A stretch of DNA of 64,000 nt from Mixophyes australis (taxonomy: Eukaryota > Chordata > Amphibia > Anura > Limnodynastidae). Each line of letters opens with the position of its first letter. Within the stretch, counting starts at the first letter, position 1. The stretch lies in NCBI GenBank assembly GCA_036250195.1, contig JAVHZZ010000008.1:15815434-15879433 (forward strand), given 5' to 3'. The translations under genes were made by a program, and so were the position numbers. This document shows, piece by piece, positions 48,731 through 58,259 of the stretch. The notes under the pieces were generated by a model. That model was not told the origin of the DNA and ran no database searches. It was given only the letters and a program-made list of their open reading frames with translations.

Positions 48731-51163
48731 TATTGTCTCCTCTAATTATTGCTTAGATGGGGTCCTTCTCCCTCCTGTTATCAGATAGCAGCCAATAGTC
48801 TTTGGATGAGCAGTGTTTTTCCAGTATTGAATACCAGTGGTCTTTTACAGCATTCTGTGCAATGGATGAGAGCAGGGCTGCTATCAGAAATCATGGGGCC
48901 CAGTACGGCCCCCCCGGTGAGCGCCCCGCCCCCCAATGAGCGCCCGCCCTCCATGAGCAACAGCGCAACACAAACTTACCTGGGGGCCCACTGTCTTGCA
49001 GTCCGCTGGTCTCCGCTACTCTGCGCTGATATCACCGTGACAGCCAGGCACCAGAATGCGATCGCAGGGGTGGAGGAATCATTCCCCTGCGAACATGTGA
49101 TCTGGCTGTCACAGGCAGATGGGAAGAGATGTAGGCAATCCCTTTAGATTTGTTTTACCATACACATGGATAACAATTGATTAAAAGTGTAAACTTAATA
49201 AATAATTTAAGCCATTGGTCTAATAGTTTTAGCTTTGTCCAAAAATTTGCTAAAACAACTACGCATTGTTTTTGGCTCAACCACTTGAACCAAAAAAGTT
49301 TGAGCTAGAATTGAAAATGTTTGTCATTTTCCTTTGTATACAATGTTCACTGTTATAATAACTGCTCAGTGACTAATCACCTAACATCACTGCTTCGAAG
49401 ATCCCTGTCTGTCAATCCAGAATCCTTCCTTACGGTTCCGAAAAAGTTTGTACTCTCCTAAATCTCAACAATTGCCTTCATAGCTTTAGTTATGCAATCT
49501 CACCCTTTGGTTTACATATCTTTTAAAATGCATTGTTCACAAAACCCTGATAATTGAATTTGAGGATAGTGCAAGACAGGAATGACTAATGTGAAGTAAC
49601 TAATCACCATGAGTTTAAGTTGGAAAGAGCTGAGGAAGAAACTTTAAGTGAGCAAAAAATTTCAGCAGTTATTAGGCACAGGTCGCGATGTGAAAATAAT
49701 ACATCTTTTACAGAGTTGAGATTATGCAAATTGGTTTGTGTGGCTATATGTAGGATGTGCCTGTGTTTTATTTTTGCTTAACTATTGTTTTAAAGAGGCC
49801 AAAGTATTGGACATAAGATAGCATGTCCTAGTTAATGGACTGCTATTCTCCTACACATTCTCCTACAAAGCAAATGACTCCCATGCTCTTATCCAGTACA
49901 TGACCATAATAACCAGACATATATAGTACCAGTAACCCCCATATATTACGCAAAGATAACCAACCATTTCCAGCCAAGTACTGCAGAGATATACTAACCA
50001 TTGGAAGCAGCCTACTAATGAAAATTCTCCCCCTCTCCCCAGTTATAGTCACACATTACAGGTAAATAAACCAATTGCCAGATATAACTAGATATTTGAA
50101 TATTGACTTCCAGCCATATGCTACACAGGCACTCCAAGTGGTCGTAGTGGAAATTTGTGAGTGGAAAATGTAAGTGAATAGGATTTAATAGTTTTACAAT
50201 GACGACAGTAGGAGAAGTGGTGGTATGGGCCAGCACCGTATATCGGCTCACGTCGTCCACTGGACATGCCCCAAATACCACCTCTTGTCCATCATATATT
50301 GCAGAGAGGTTCCCCTAACCTGCCAGCCACCTGTTACACAAATATCCTCCTTAAATATCAGTCCCCTGTTGCACAGATACTACATCAACTGCCAGTCATA
50401 TGTCGCACAGATTTCCACCAGCTGCCCGACACCTGTCTTTCTGTTTTCAAAAAATATTGTAGTCCTACTCCAAAGTCAAGAGCTAGATTTGCATTGGGGA
50501 ACATTTAATTTATGTCGCGCCCCGCCTGCCATAAGTATTATAGTACTGCAAGAGATATTTTTTTAATGATTCTGGCTTTGTGTCTTTGCCAAATAAGTTA
50601 CAGAAGATTTAAGACTTGTGTAAAACGTCCCCATAAAAAATGTGAACTATGTCAATAGATTCTACCTAAAAAATGCTAAATTACTTTGCTAATAAAACTG
50701 ATTGCAGAATTGCAATTTAAGACGAAGCACTACTGCTGTTTCTCTGTTGAAAAATATTATTTTTAATAACATTTTTTCCTGGTAAAACTGGTAAGTTACT
50801 CTTGCATTTGACATAAAACATGTAAGGGTACATAAAAATGTATAAACATGGTTTTGGCTTTGGTTTAATGATAGTTAGAGATGTATTTAACACTAATATT
50901 TGCTGGCTGTTATTCCCCTGAGTTCCGCCCATGATTTACAAATTCTGCAGATTTTCTGTGTTAGATTGCTGAATCGCCTCACCTGCTTCCTGTCAGCCAT
51001 CTTGCAATTTCAGTATGAGACGCTGGCAACGGAAAACAGTAAGTTATAGTTTATGAATTTGTGTACTGCACAGTACATTGTAAATAATACATCAGAATTC
51101 CATGGGTGTTTATTTACCTATATAGCTTATAGCACTATTGAAAAGAACATTAAAAAAGATTGG
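48731..51163. other. no gene recognised; GC-rich repeat fragment 48870-49140
   Basis: The stretch 48870-49140 ('agcagggctgctatcagaaa' onward) is GC-rich and reads like a non-autonomous element of hAT style, but no right end was found. 49830-50440 has loosely repeated phrases. No coding region. Confidence 0.4.
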
Positions 51164-51171
51164 GTTTTAGA
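51164..51171. other. 8-bp target duplication of the hAT element, left
   Basis: GTTTTAGA, identical to 57238-57245, directly before the terminal TAGAGATGG. Confidence 0.9.
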
Positions 51172-51199
51172 TAGAGATGGTCACTGACCCCCGTGTTTT

Positions 51200-51306
51200 G
51201 GTTTTGGATTCGGTTTTGGATCTGGATTACCGTCGTGTTTTGGTTTTGGTTTTGGTTTTGCAAAACCGCCATTGCGTGTTTTGGTTTTGGTTTTGGTTTT
51301 GTTTGG
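51200..51306. repeat. GGTTTTG subterminal repeats of the hAT left end
   Basis: About a dozen direct copies of ggttttg or ggtttt, some with 'ggattcgg'. Subterminal short repeats are binding sites for the transposase in studied hAT elements such as Ac; that role is inferred here. Confidence 0.6.
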
Positions 51307-51529
51307 TTTTGTTTTGCTATTTTGTTGGAAAATACATGTTTTTGTGCCTAAAATAACCCAATTTAGTGCTCCAACTGTTTTAGAGATAAGTAATCTAATT
51401 GTTGAGGTAATAAATCATCCAAAAAAACTGTTTAATTCTTCGTTGGTAGGCCTTCATTTATTCTACACACAAAACAGATTGTCTTCCTCTCCATCTATGC
51501 ATATTGGCAATGCAGCCATCGTCTTTGAA

Positions 51530-52300
51530 TGTATATTACACCCTACACTTATAGTTAAATATGTAAAGAAATGGAAAAAGACAGTTTGCTTTCTGTCTCT
51601 ATAGGCCCCCCTCCACTTTTTTAAAAAAACAAAAAATTCAGCCATTATAGACTGTACAATATTAATTGACATGGAGAAAGCCAGTTTGGTTTCTGTCTCT
51701 CAAGGCCCCCCTCCACTTGTATAAAATACCAAAAAATTCAGCCATTATAGACTGTACAATATTAATTGACATGGAGAAAGCCAGTTTGGTTTCTGTCTCT
51801 CAAGGCCCCCCTCCACTTGTATAAAATACCAAAAAATTCAGCCATTATAGACTGTACAATATTAATTGACATGGAGAAAGCCAGTTTGGTTTCTGTCTCT
51901 CAAGGCCCCCCTCCACTTGTATAAAATACTAAAAAATTCAGCCATTATAGACTGTACAATATTAATTGACATGGAGAAAGACAGTTTGGGGTCACTCTGT
52001 CTCTCTAGGCCCCCCTCCACTTGTATAAAATACCAAAAAATTCAGCCATTATAGACTGTACAATATTAATTGACATGGAGAAAGCCAGTTTGGTTTCTGT
52101 CTCTCTAGGCCCCCCTCCACTTGTATAAAATACTAAAAAATTCAGCCATTATAGACTGTACAATATTAATTGACATGGAGAAAGACAGTTTGGGGTCACT
52201 CTGTCTCTCTAGGCCCCCCTCCACTTGTATAAAATACCCAAAAATTCAGCCATTATAGACTGTACAATATTATGAAAAATGGACAAAGCCAGTTTAGGGT
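51530..52300. repeat. tandem array of 100- and 104-bp units downstream of the transposase
   Basis: Units start at the phrase ggcccccctccactt at 51604, 51704, 51804, 51904, 52008, 52108 and 52212. Spacing is therefore 100, 100, 100, 104, 100 and 104 bp. Each unit contains 'attcagccattatagactgt' and 'acaatattaattgacatgg'. The 104-bp units carry the variant 'tttggggtcactctgtctct' instead of 'tttggtttctgtctct'. Outer units are more diverged. The array lies beyond the stop codon, in the position of a 3' untranslated region. Confidence 0.9.
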
Positions 52301-52468
52301 CACTCTGTCTATGACACCCTACCCTTAAGGATAAATTGCCCTAACAGCAGCCTTTCAAGATGGTATGTGATATGGAAATGCCACAAGTCCCTTTCCTCTT
52401 TGGGGGTAGATTGCACCCTACACTTACATAGAAAGTTTTAAAAAGATGTTATCGGCATCATCTTCAGC

Positions 52469-55462
52469 TTAATCCTCACCCTCATCAGTGTGTACGTCAT
52501 CATCACAGACTATCAATTCATCGCCGCTTGAATCCGCCATTAGAGAACAGTCAGTGCTTGGATGTCTTGGATGGTGAAGGCCTTCCTCGTGGAAGATGTA
52601 GTTCATTTTTATAAACATCATTTTCTCCACATTTTTGGGAAGTAACCTTCTACGGCGATCACTGACTAAGTTCCCTGCTGTGCTGAACACTCGTTCAGAG
52701 TACACACTGGAGGGTGGGCAGCTTAGGTATTGCAAAGCAAGTTTGTACATGGGTTTCCAAATGGCCTGCTTTTCTTCCCAGTAAGGAAAGGGACTGTCTG
52801 ACATTTCCATATCAACTACCTCTTGAAAGTAATCCTCCACCATCCTTTGCATGTTTATACTCATATTGGATGGAGTTATGGGCAAAGTGACACATTTTTT
52901 TGAAAAATCCTTCAAACCAGCCCAGATGTTAAATTGTTCTGGTCTGCCCCCTGTGTCTTCCCTGCTTCTTTTTTGGAAATTTAATTTTTTACGAGCAACA
53001 GCTTGAGAAAGTGAAGGAGGACACGTCGTCAAGCCGAGGCCCAGTTCAGCGGCCAACTTGCTGAGCAATAGCTCCTTGCAAAAGTTCACATCTCGCTCAT
53101 TTACAAGTAAAGACTCAATGTAGGTTTTAAACCTTGGATCAAGCACAGTGGCCAAAACGTACTGATCCGAGTTCAAGATCTTAATAACTCGAGGATCATT
53201 GTGAAGCGAATTAAGTACTTGATCGACAAGGCCAACATACTTTGCTGAATTGCTTGCTTTCAGCTCCTCCTTCATTTTCTCAAGCTGCTTTTCCAATAGT
53301 CTAATTAAAGGAATGACTTGGCTCAAACTAGCAGAGTCTGCACTGACCTCACATGTCACAACTTCAAATGGTTTCAGCACCTTGCACAGCACTGAAAGGA
53401 TTCCCCACTGTGCAAGAGTGAAATACATCCCCCCTCCTTTCCCAATGTCATGACTTGTGCAATATGCTTGGATGGCTTTGCGCTGTTCCTCCATCCTCTG
53501 AAGCATGTACAGGGTGGAATTCCACCGAGTTACCACCTCTTGCTTAAGTTGGTGGCAGGGCAAGTTAAACTGCTCTTGGAGCTGCTGTAATCTCCTACAT
53601 GCTGTGGCTGAATGCCTGAAATGGCCTGAAATTTTACGGGCCACCGAAAGCATCTCCTGCACCTCACGGTTATTTCGTAGGAAGCTCTGCACCACCAAGT
53701 TGATGGTGTGAGCAAAACAGGGAATATGTTGGAAATCACCCAGCTGTAATGCTCGCACTATATTGTTGGCGTTATCTGAAATGACATACCCTGGGGAGAG
53801 TCCGAGTGGTATAAGCCATGCATCAATCACATCTCTCAGTTTGCGTAACAAATTGTCAGCCGTATGCCTGTTAGTGAAGCCGGTGATACAAAGAGTGGCC
53901 TGCCTGTGACAAATGTTACGTAGTGGTGTACATGCTGCTGCTGTTCCTGCTGGTGAAGGTGAATGACCAACCCAGTGGGCTGTCACAGTCATATAGTCTT
54001 TGGTTTGGCCACTTCCACTTGTCCACATATCTGTGGTTAAGTGAACAGTGGGCAGAATGGCATTTTTCAGCGCAATCTCTACATTTTTACACACTTTTTG
54101 GTATAGTTGTGGAATAGCTTTACGGGAGAAATGGTGTCGCGATGGAATTCTGTAACGCGGACACAAAACCTCAATTAACTGTGAAAAACCAGCTGCGTTT
54201 ATTGTGGAGATTGGACGCAGATCTAACACTAACATTGCAGCCATGGCGTCTGTGATTCGCTTGGCGACTGGGTGACTGCTGTCATATTTGCTTCCCCTCG
54301 CAAATGATTGTTTCACAGTTAATTGCTGAAATGTAGGACTGCTCATTTTATTCACCTGCCTCTGGGATGACGATTCACCCCCAGCAGCAGCAACAGCAGC
54401 AGCAGGACTAACGCTTTCTTCAGAGGAATCAATAATAGTGCCGGAGTCATCCAGCCTTAAGTGGGATGCCGGGCTAACTCCGAGCGCTACTGAGGATATT
54501 GATGAGGATGGTGTGGTGGGTGTATTTTGTAGCCGTCGGTATGTCGGTGAGCGGAGGGTCTTAGCTGATGAGGGAGTGCTTGTATTCTTTTGGGAAGAAC
54601 TTTCAGCTTTTCCCAACACTTTGCCATGAACTCTCATTAAATGGCGTAACATAGACGAGGTTCCAAGATGGTTAAGGTCCCTCCCTCGACTGACTGTGGC
54701 TTCACATACACTACAAATGGCTATACAATTGTTGTCTGGATTTGGGTAGAAATAATTCCACACATAAGAAGTGGATTTTTTTGTTTTATGCCCAGGCATG
54801 ACAATGGCCTTTTTCTTGTCACGTGCCAGAACTGCTGCCACTGGTGCAGGACTTACACAAACAACCTCATCCTCATCAACATCCTCATTAGCGCCCTCGT
54901 CGCCTACACAAATCTCCCCCTCATCCTCTTCTAATTCCAAAGTGGCATCCTCAATTTGGGTATCACCGGCTACACTCGGGCTATTAAGGCACACATCAGC
55001 AGAATGCTCACGATTAGACATCCCACTGTTGGATGGACTCTCCACAGGGATTGTTGTCATTTGTGAATCAGAGCAAATATTCTCCTGTAATGCCTCACTG
55101 TTATCTTGCAGCTCAGCTTTGACGCGTAACAGTAGTTGTGCACCAATTGTAGGCTGGGTAACTTTTTGGGATCTGCCACTAATAGCCAAAGGTGAAGGCC
55201 TCATTCTCTCTTTGCCACTGCGTGTGTAGAATGGCATGCTTGCAATTTTTTTTTTATCGTCACTTAACTTTTGCTCAGTTACACTTCTTTTTCGCTTCAA
55301 TACAGTAAATTTTTTTTTGGTTTTTGTTTTTTGCACTAATTTGAAAACACTCTGTTGTTTGACATCGCCTTGGCCAGATGACGTACTGGGAACACTAACA
55401 TCAGGACTGGTGACAGAACCTGGTTGCTCATTTAGATCATATGTGGACTGCTTTGAATCCAT
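52469..55462 (-). CDS. hAT transposase with BED zinc finger (ZBED-like), 997 aa, intact
   Basis: This protein should cut out and reinsert its own element by the hAT DDE reaction in the nucleus. Residues 1-230 are probably disordered, with a basic stretch at 43-60 (KTKTKKKF, KRKRS) that could be a nuclear signal and an acidic stretch at 176-200. A BED finger follows at about 230-280 (C250, C253, H274, H279). The catalytic core shows the first aspartate in LTTDMWTS (D478), the second in VISDNANN (D563), a CxxH pair in CFAHTINL (582-585), RWNST (646-650), LDPRFK near 775-780 and the glutamate in YSERVFSTAG (E923) inside the hAT dimerisation region (about 870-955). All key residues are present. 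The longest frame starts at an ATG 19 bp from a tandem array; no in-frame alternative upstream is seen. Length is at the long end for hAT transposases (commonly 600-1000 aa). A host-recruited ZBED gene is an alternative, but the intact ends argue for a live transposon. Confidence 0.93.
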   Translation of the reverse strand: MDSKQSTYDLNEQPGSVTSPDVSVPSTSSGQGDVKQQSVFKLVQKTKTKKKFTVLKRKRSVTEQKLSDDKKKIASMPFYTRSGKERMRPSPLAISGRSQKVTQPTIGAQLLLRVKAELQDNSEALQENICSDSQMTTIPVESPSNSGMSNREHSADVCLNSPSVAGDTQIEDATLELEEDEGEICVGDEGANEDVDEDEVVCVSPAPVAAVLARDKKKAIVMPGHKTKKSTSYVWNYFYPNPDNNCIAICSVCEATVSRGRDLNHLGTSSMLRHLMRVHGKVLGKAESSSQKNTSTPSSAKTLRSPTYRRLQNTPTTPSSSISSVALGVSPASHLRLDDSGTIIDSSEESVSPAAAVAAAGGESSSQRQVNKMSSPTFQQLTVKQSFARGSKYDSSHPVAKRITDAMAAMLVLDLRPISTINAAGFSQLIEVLCPRYRIPSRHHFSRKAIPQLYQKVCKNVEIALKNAILPTVHLTTDMWTSGSGQTKDYMTVTAHWVGHSPSPAGTAAACTPLRNICHRQATLCITGFTNRHTADNLLRKLRDVIDAWLIPLGLSPGYVISDNANNIVRALQLGDFQHIPCFAHTINLVVQSFLRNNREVQEMLSVARKISGHFRHSATACRRLQQLQEQFNLPCHQLKQEVVTRWNSTLYMLQRMEEQRKAIQAYCTSHDIGKGGGMYFTLAQWGILSVLCKVLKPFEVVTCEVSADSASLSQVIPLIRLLEKQLEKMKEELKASNSAKYVGLVDQVLNSLHNDPRVIKILNSDQYVLATVLDPRFKTYIESLLVNERDVNFCKELLLSKLAAELGLGLTTCPPSLSQAVARKKLNFQKRSREDTGGRPEQFNIWAGLKDFSKKCVTLPITPSNMSINMQRMVEDYFQEVVDMEMSDSPFPYWEEKQAIWKPMYKLALQYLSCPPSSVYSERVFSTAGNLVSDRRRRLLPKNVEKMMFIKMNYIFHEEGLHHPRHPSTDCSLMADSSGDELIVCDDDVHTDEGED

Positions 55463-55480
55463 TCTGAGCGCAAACCACTG

Positions 55481-56880
55481 GGGAGTGCTAAAAATTATTT
55501 AGTAGATTCTGCTGACAGTTATGACTTTTGACAGCCAGAAATATTAATGCACAATTAGGGAGGACACCCCAAAAACACTGAGGAGTGCTAAAAATTATTG
55601 AGTAGATACTGCTGACAGATATGACTTTTGACAGCCAGAAATATTAATGCACAATTAGGGAGGACACCCCAAAAACACTGAGGAGTGCTAAAAATTATTG
55701 AGTAGATACTGCTGACAGATATGACTTTTGACAGCCAGAAATATTAATGCACAATTAGGGAGGACACCCCAAAAACACTGAGGAGTGCTAAAAATTATTG
55801 AGTAGATACTGCTGACAGATATGACTTTTGACAGCCAGAAATATTAATGCACAATTAGGGAGGACACCCCAAAAACACTGAGGAGTGCTAAAAATTATTG
55901 AGTAGATACTGCTGACAGATATGACTTTTGACAGCCAGAAATATTAATGCACAATTAGGGAGGACACCCCAAAAACACTGAGGAGTGCTAAAAATTATTG
56001 AGTAGATACTGCTGACAGATATGACTTTTGACAGCCAGAAATATTAATGCACAATTAGGGAGGACACCCCAAAAACACTGAGGAGTGCTAAAAATTATTG
56101 AGTAGATACTGCTGACAGATATGACTTTTGACAGCCAGAAATATTAATGCACAATTAGGGAGGACACCCCAAAAACACTGAGGAGTGCTAAAAATTATTG
56201 AGTAGATACTGCTGACAGATATGACTTTTGACAGCCAGAAATATTAATGCACAATTAGGGAGGACACCCCAAAAACACTGAGGAGTGCTAAAAATTATTG
56301 AGTAGATACTGCTGACAGATATGACTTTTGACAGCCAGAAATATTAATGCACAATTAGGGAGGACACCCCAAAAACACTGAGGAGTGCTAAAAATTATTG
56401 AGTAGATACTGCTGACAGATATGACTTTTGACAGCCAGAAATATTAATGCACAATTAGGGAGGACACCCCAAAAACACTGAGGAGTGCTAAAAATTATTG
56501 AGTAGATACTGCTGACAGATATGACTTTTGACAGCCAGAAATATTAATGCACAATTAGGGAGGACACCCCAAAAACACTGAGGAGTGCTAAAAATTATTG
56601 AGTAGATACTGCTGACAGATATGACTTTTGACAGCCAGAAATATTAATGCACAATTAGGGAGGACACCCCAAAAACACTGAGGAGTGCTAAAAATTATTG
56701 AGTAGATACTGCTGACAGATATGACTTTTGACAGCCAGAAATATTAATGCACAATTAGGGAGGACACCCCAAAAACACTGAGGTGTGCTACAAATTATTT
56801 AGTAGATACTGCTGACAGATATGACTTTTGACAGCCAGAAATATTAATGCACAATTATGGGGGACACCCCAAAAGCGCTG
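55481..56880. repeat. fourteen-unit 100-bp tandem array upstream of the transposase start
   Basis: The unit aggagtgctaaaaattattg...aaaaacactg is exactly 100 bp. Units begin at 55481, 55581 and so on to 56781. Units two to thirteen (55581-56780) look identical by eye. The first and last units carry several changes each (for example 'gggagtgctaaaaattattt' and 'aggtgtgctacaaattattt'). The array begins 18 bp before the ATG, so in the transposase direction it occupies the 5' untranslated/promoter position. It has no spacers and no CRISPR character. Confidence 0.95.
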
Positions 56881-57152
56881 GGGAGTGCCAAATTTGAAGA
56901 AAAAATAATAAACCTCTATCCTCCTCTCTGCACTAGCGATTTTGGTTAGAGCAATTGCAAGAACAATATTGTATTCTCTGTCCCTGCTCTAATTAGCCTA
57001 TGACTACACCCTGCTCTCTCCCTCTGTCAAATGGCGATGGATTGCTGTGGAGGCGTGTATTTATAAAGTTGAAGTATCGCGAGAACCGAGTCCCGAGATC
57101 CGACAACGTCACAATGACGTTCGGCCTCGATTTGGATTCGGAATGGGCGGGA

Positions 57153-57176
57153 GAGTACCGAGCTGCTCAGCTCGGT
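57153..57176. repeat. palindrome in the hAT right end
   Basis: gtaccgagctg and cagctcggtac are inverted copies with a two-base centre. It lies about 60 bp inside the right terminus and could cause a hairpin or bind a dimeric protein. Confidence 0.6.
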
Positions 57177-57237
57177 ACTCGGATACCCAAAGTTCGGGTG
57201 GGTTCGGTTCTCGGAGAACCGGACCCGCCCATCTCTA

Positions 57238-57245
57238 GTTTTAGA
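57238..57245. other. 8-bp target duplication of the hAT element, right
   Basis: GTTTTAGA, identical to 51164-51171. Confidence 0.9.
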
Positions 57246-58182
57246 CCACTACTGAAAAAAACAATATTGGGGAGCAGAGATGACTTGTACAATGTAAACA
57301 AAACCTCAAAAATCTATTGTACTCAAATAGGGTGTTACAATAGTGCTGGCTAGGTTGGGTATAAATAAAAATGTTCAAATAATTTAAACCAATTCAAAAT
57401 TAATTTGAATTTGGCCAGTTCAGGGCTTCAAACTTGTTTGAGGTACGATTGAGGATTTGATTTTATGGTTCAAAAGTTTGCGACTCTTAACTTCCCACTT
57501 TCAGGATGGGGATATAAGGCACTTTTGATTCCTTCTCCCCAACCCCCATGCTGCAGATTTTTTTCTGGGGTGTAATGGCTTGGAGCCGCTCAGTGCTGTC
57601 ATTGCACTTTGGCCAGGTGAGGACATCTTTTGCTAAATCTTTACTCAGACCTCACCAGCAAGAAACCAAGAAACATTGGTGGAGAAAGGATATTATTTTC
57701 TCAGCATTGAACCACATGAGTATTAAGGATGAGTGGGACTCGATCTTAGCACTTTAAAGGTATATGTGACGGATGGTGTTAAATCTAGGCAAATGAAGGA
57801 CAATTCATACATTTTTCCTTATCTCCCCAAAAGGTAAGTGTAAAAGGATTTCCTGTGTGATTATGGGGTTTTAATCTCTTTAATAATATGGCAAATGTAT
57901 GGATGACCATTTAACACCGTTATATATGACGATTACCATCAACCAACTCCTCGCAAAGGTACGTCTAAATTAACCTAAGAAATATCATTCTTATTTTCCC
58001 TTAAGTCCTGTGCATTATTAACATTCTAACTGTAAAACTTATGTATATATTATAAAACAGTAAACAGCGTAACAATATTTTACACAAAGTAGATTGTGGT
58101 GCCATACATTACATTTATTGCCTGTAATATAACTATACAAGTTATTGTGTGTGTGTTTTGACTAACTATTGTCTAAAGGTGT
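57246..58182. other. no gene recognised
   Basis: AT-rich. 'ttcaaataatttaaaccaat' and similar phrases near 57375-57420 form short inverted repeats of an unknown element. Confidence 0.4.
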
Positions 58183-58186
58183 GTGA

Positions 58187-58257
<71 letters not shown>
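58183..58257. repeat. (GT)n microsatellite
   Basis: About 36 almost uninterrupted GT dinucleotides with a few flanking imperfect units. Confidence 0.95.

Positions 58258-58259
<2 letters not shown>

Larger units (their letters stand above)
51172..57237 (-). mobile_element. complete hAT transposon, 6,066 bp, apparently autonomous
   Basis: The left end reads TAGAGATGGTC and the right end, on the minus strand, TAGAGATGGGC; such ends and an exact 8-bp duplication (GTTTTAGA) define a hAT element. Inside are, left to right: a (GGTTTTG)-rich left end (51200-51306), a 100/104-bp tandem array (about 51530-52300), an intact 997-codon transposase on the minus strand, a fourteen-unit 100-bp array just upstream of its start, and a GC-rich right end (57050-57237) with 'gttcggttctcggagaaccg' and a near-perfect 24-bp palindrome at 57153-57176. 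Both terminal inverted repeats are short; beyond eleven bases the ends differ. The clean duplication and open frame suggest a young insertion. Confidence 0.9.

Noticed and set aside
52469..55462. Domesticated host ZBED gene rather than transposase
   Set aside because: The reading frame sits between intact hAT ends with an exact target duplication and keeps all catalytic residues, which favours a mobile element.
55481..56880. CRISPR-like appearance of regular repeats
   Set aside because: The units are contiguous 100-bp tandem copies with no variable spacers, no cas genes are near, and the DNA is eukaryotic in character.
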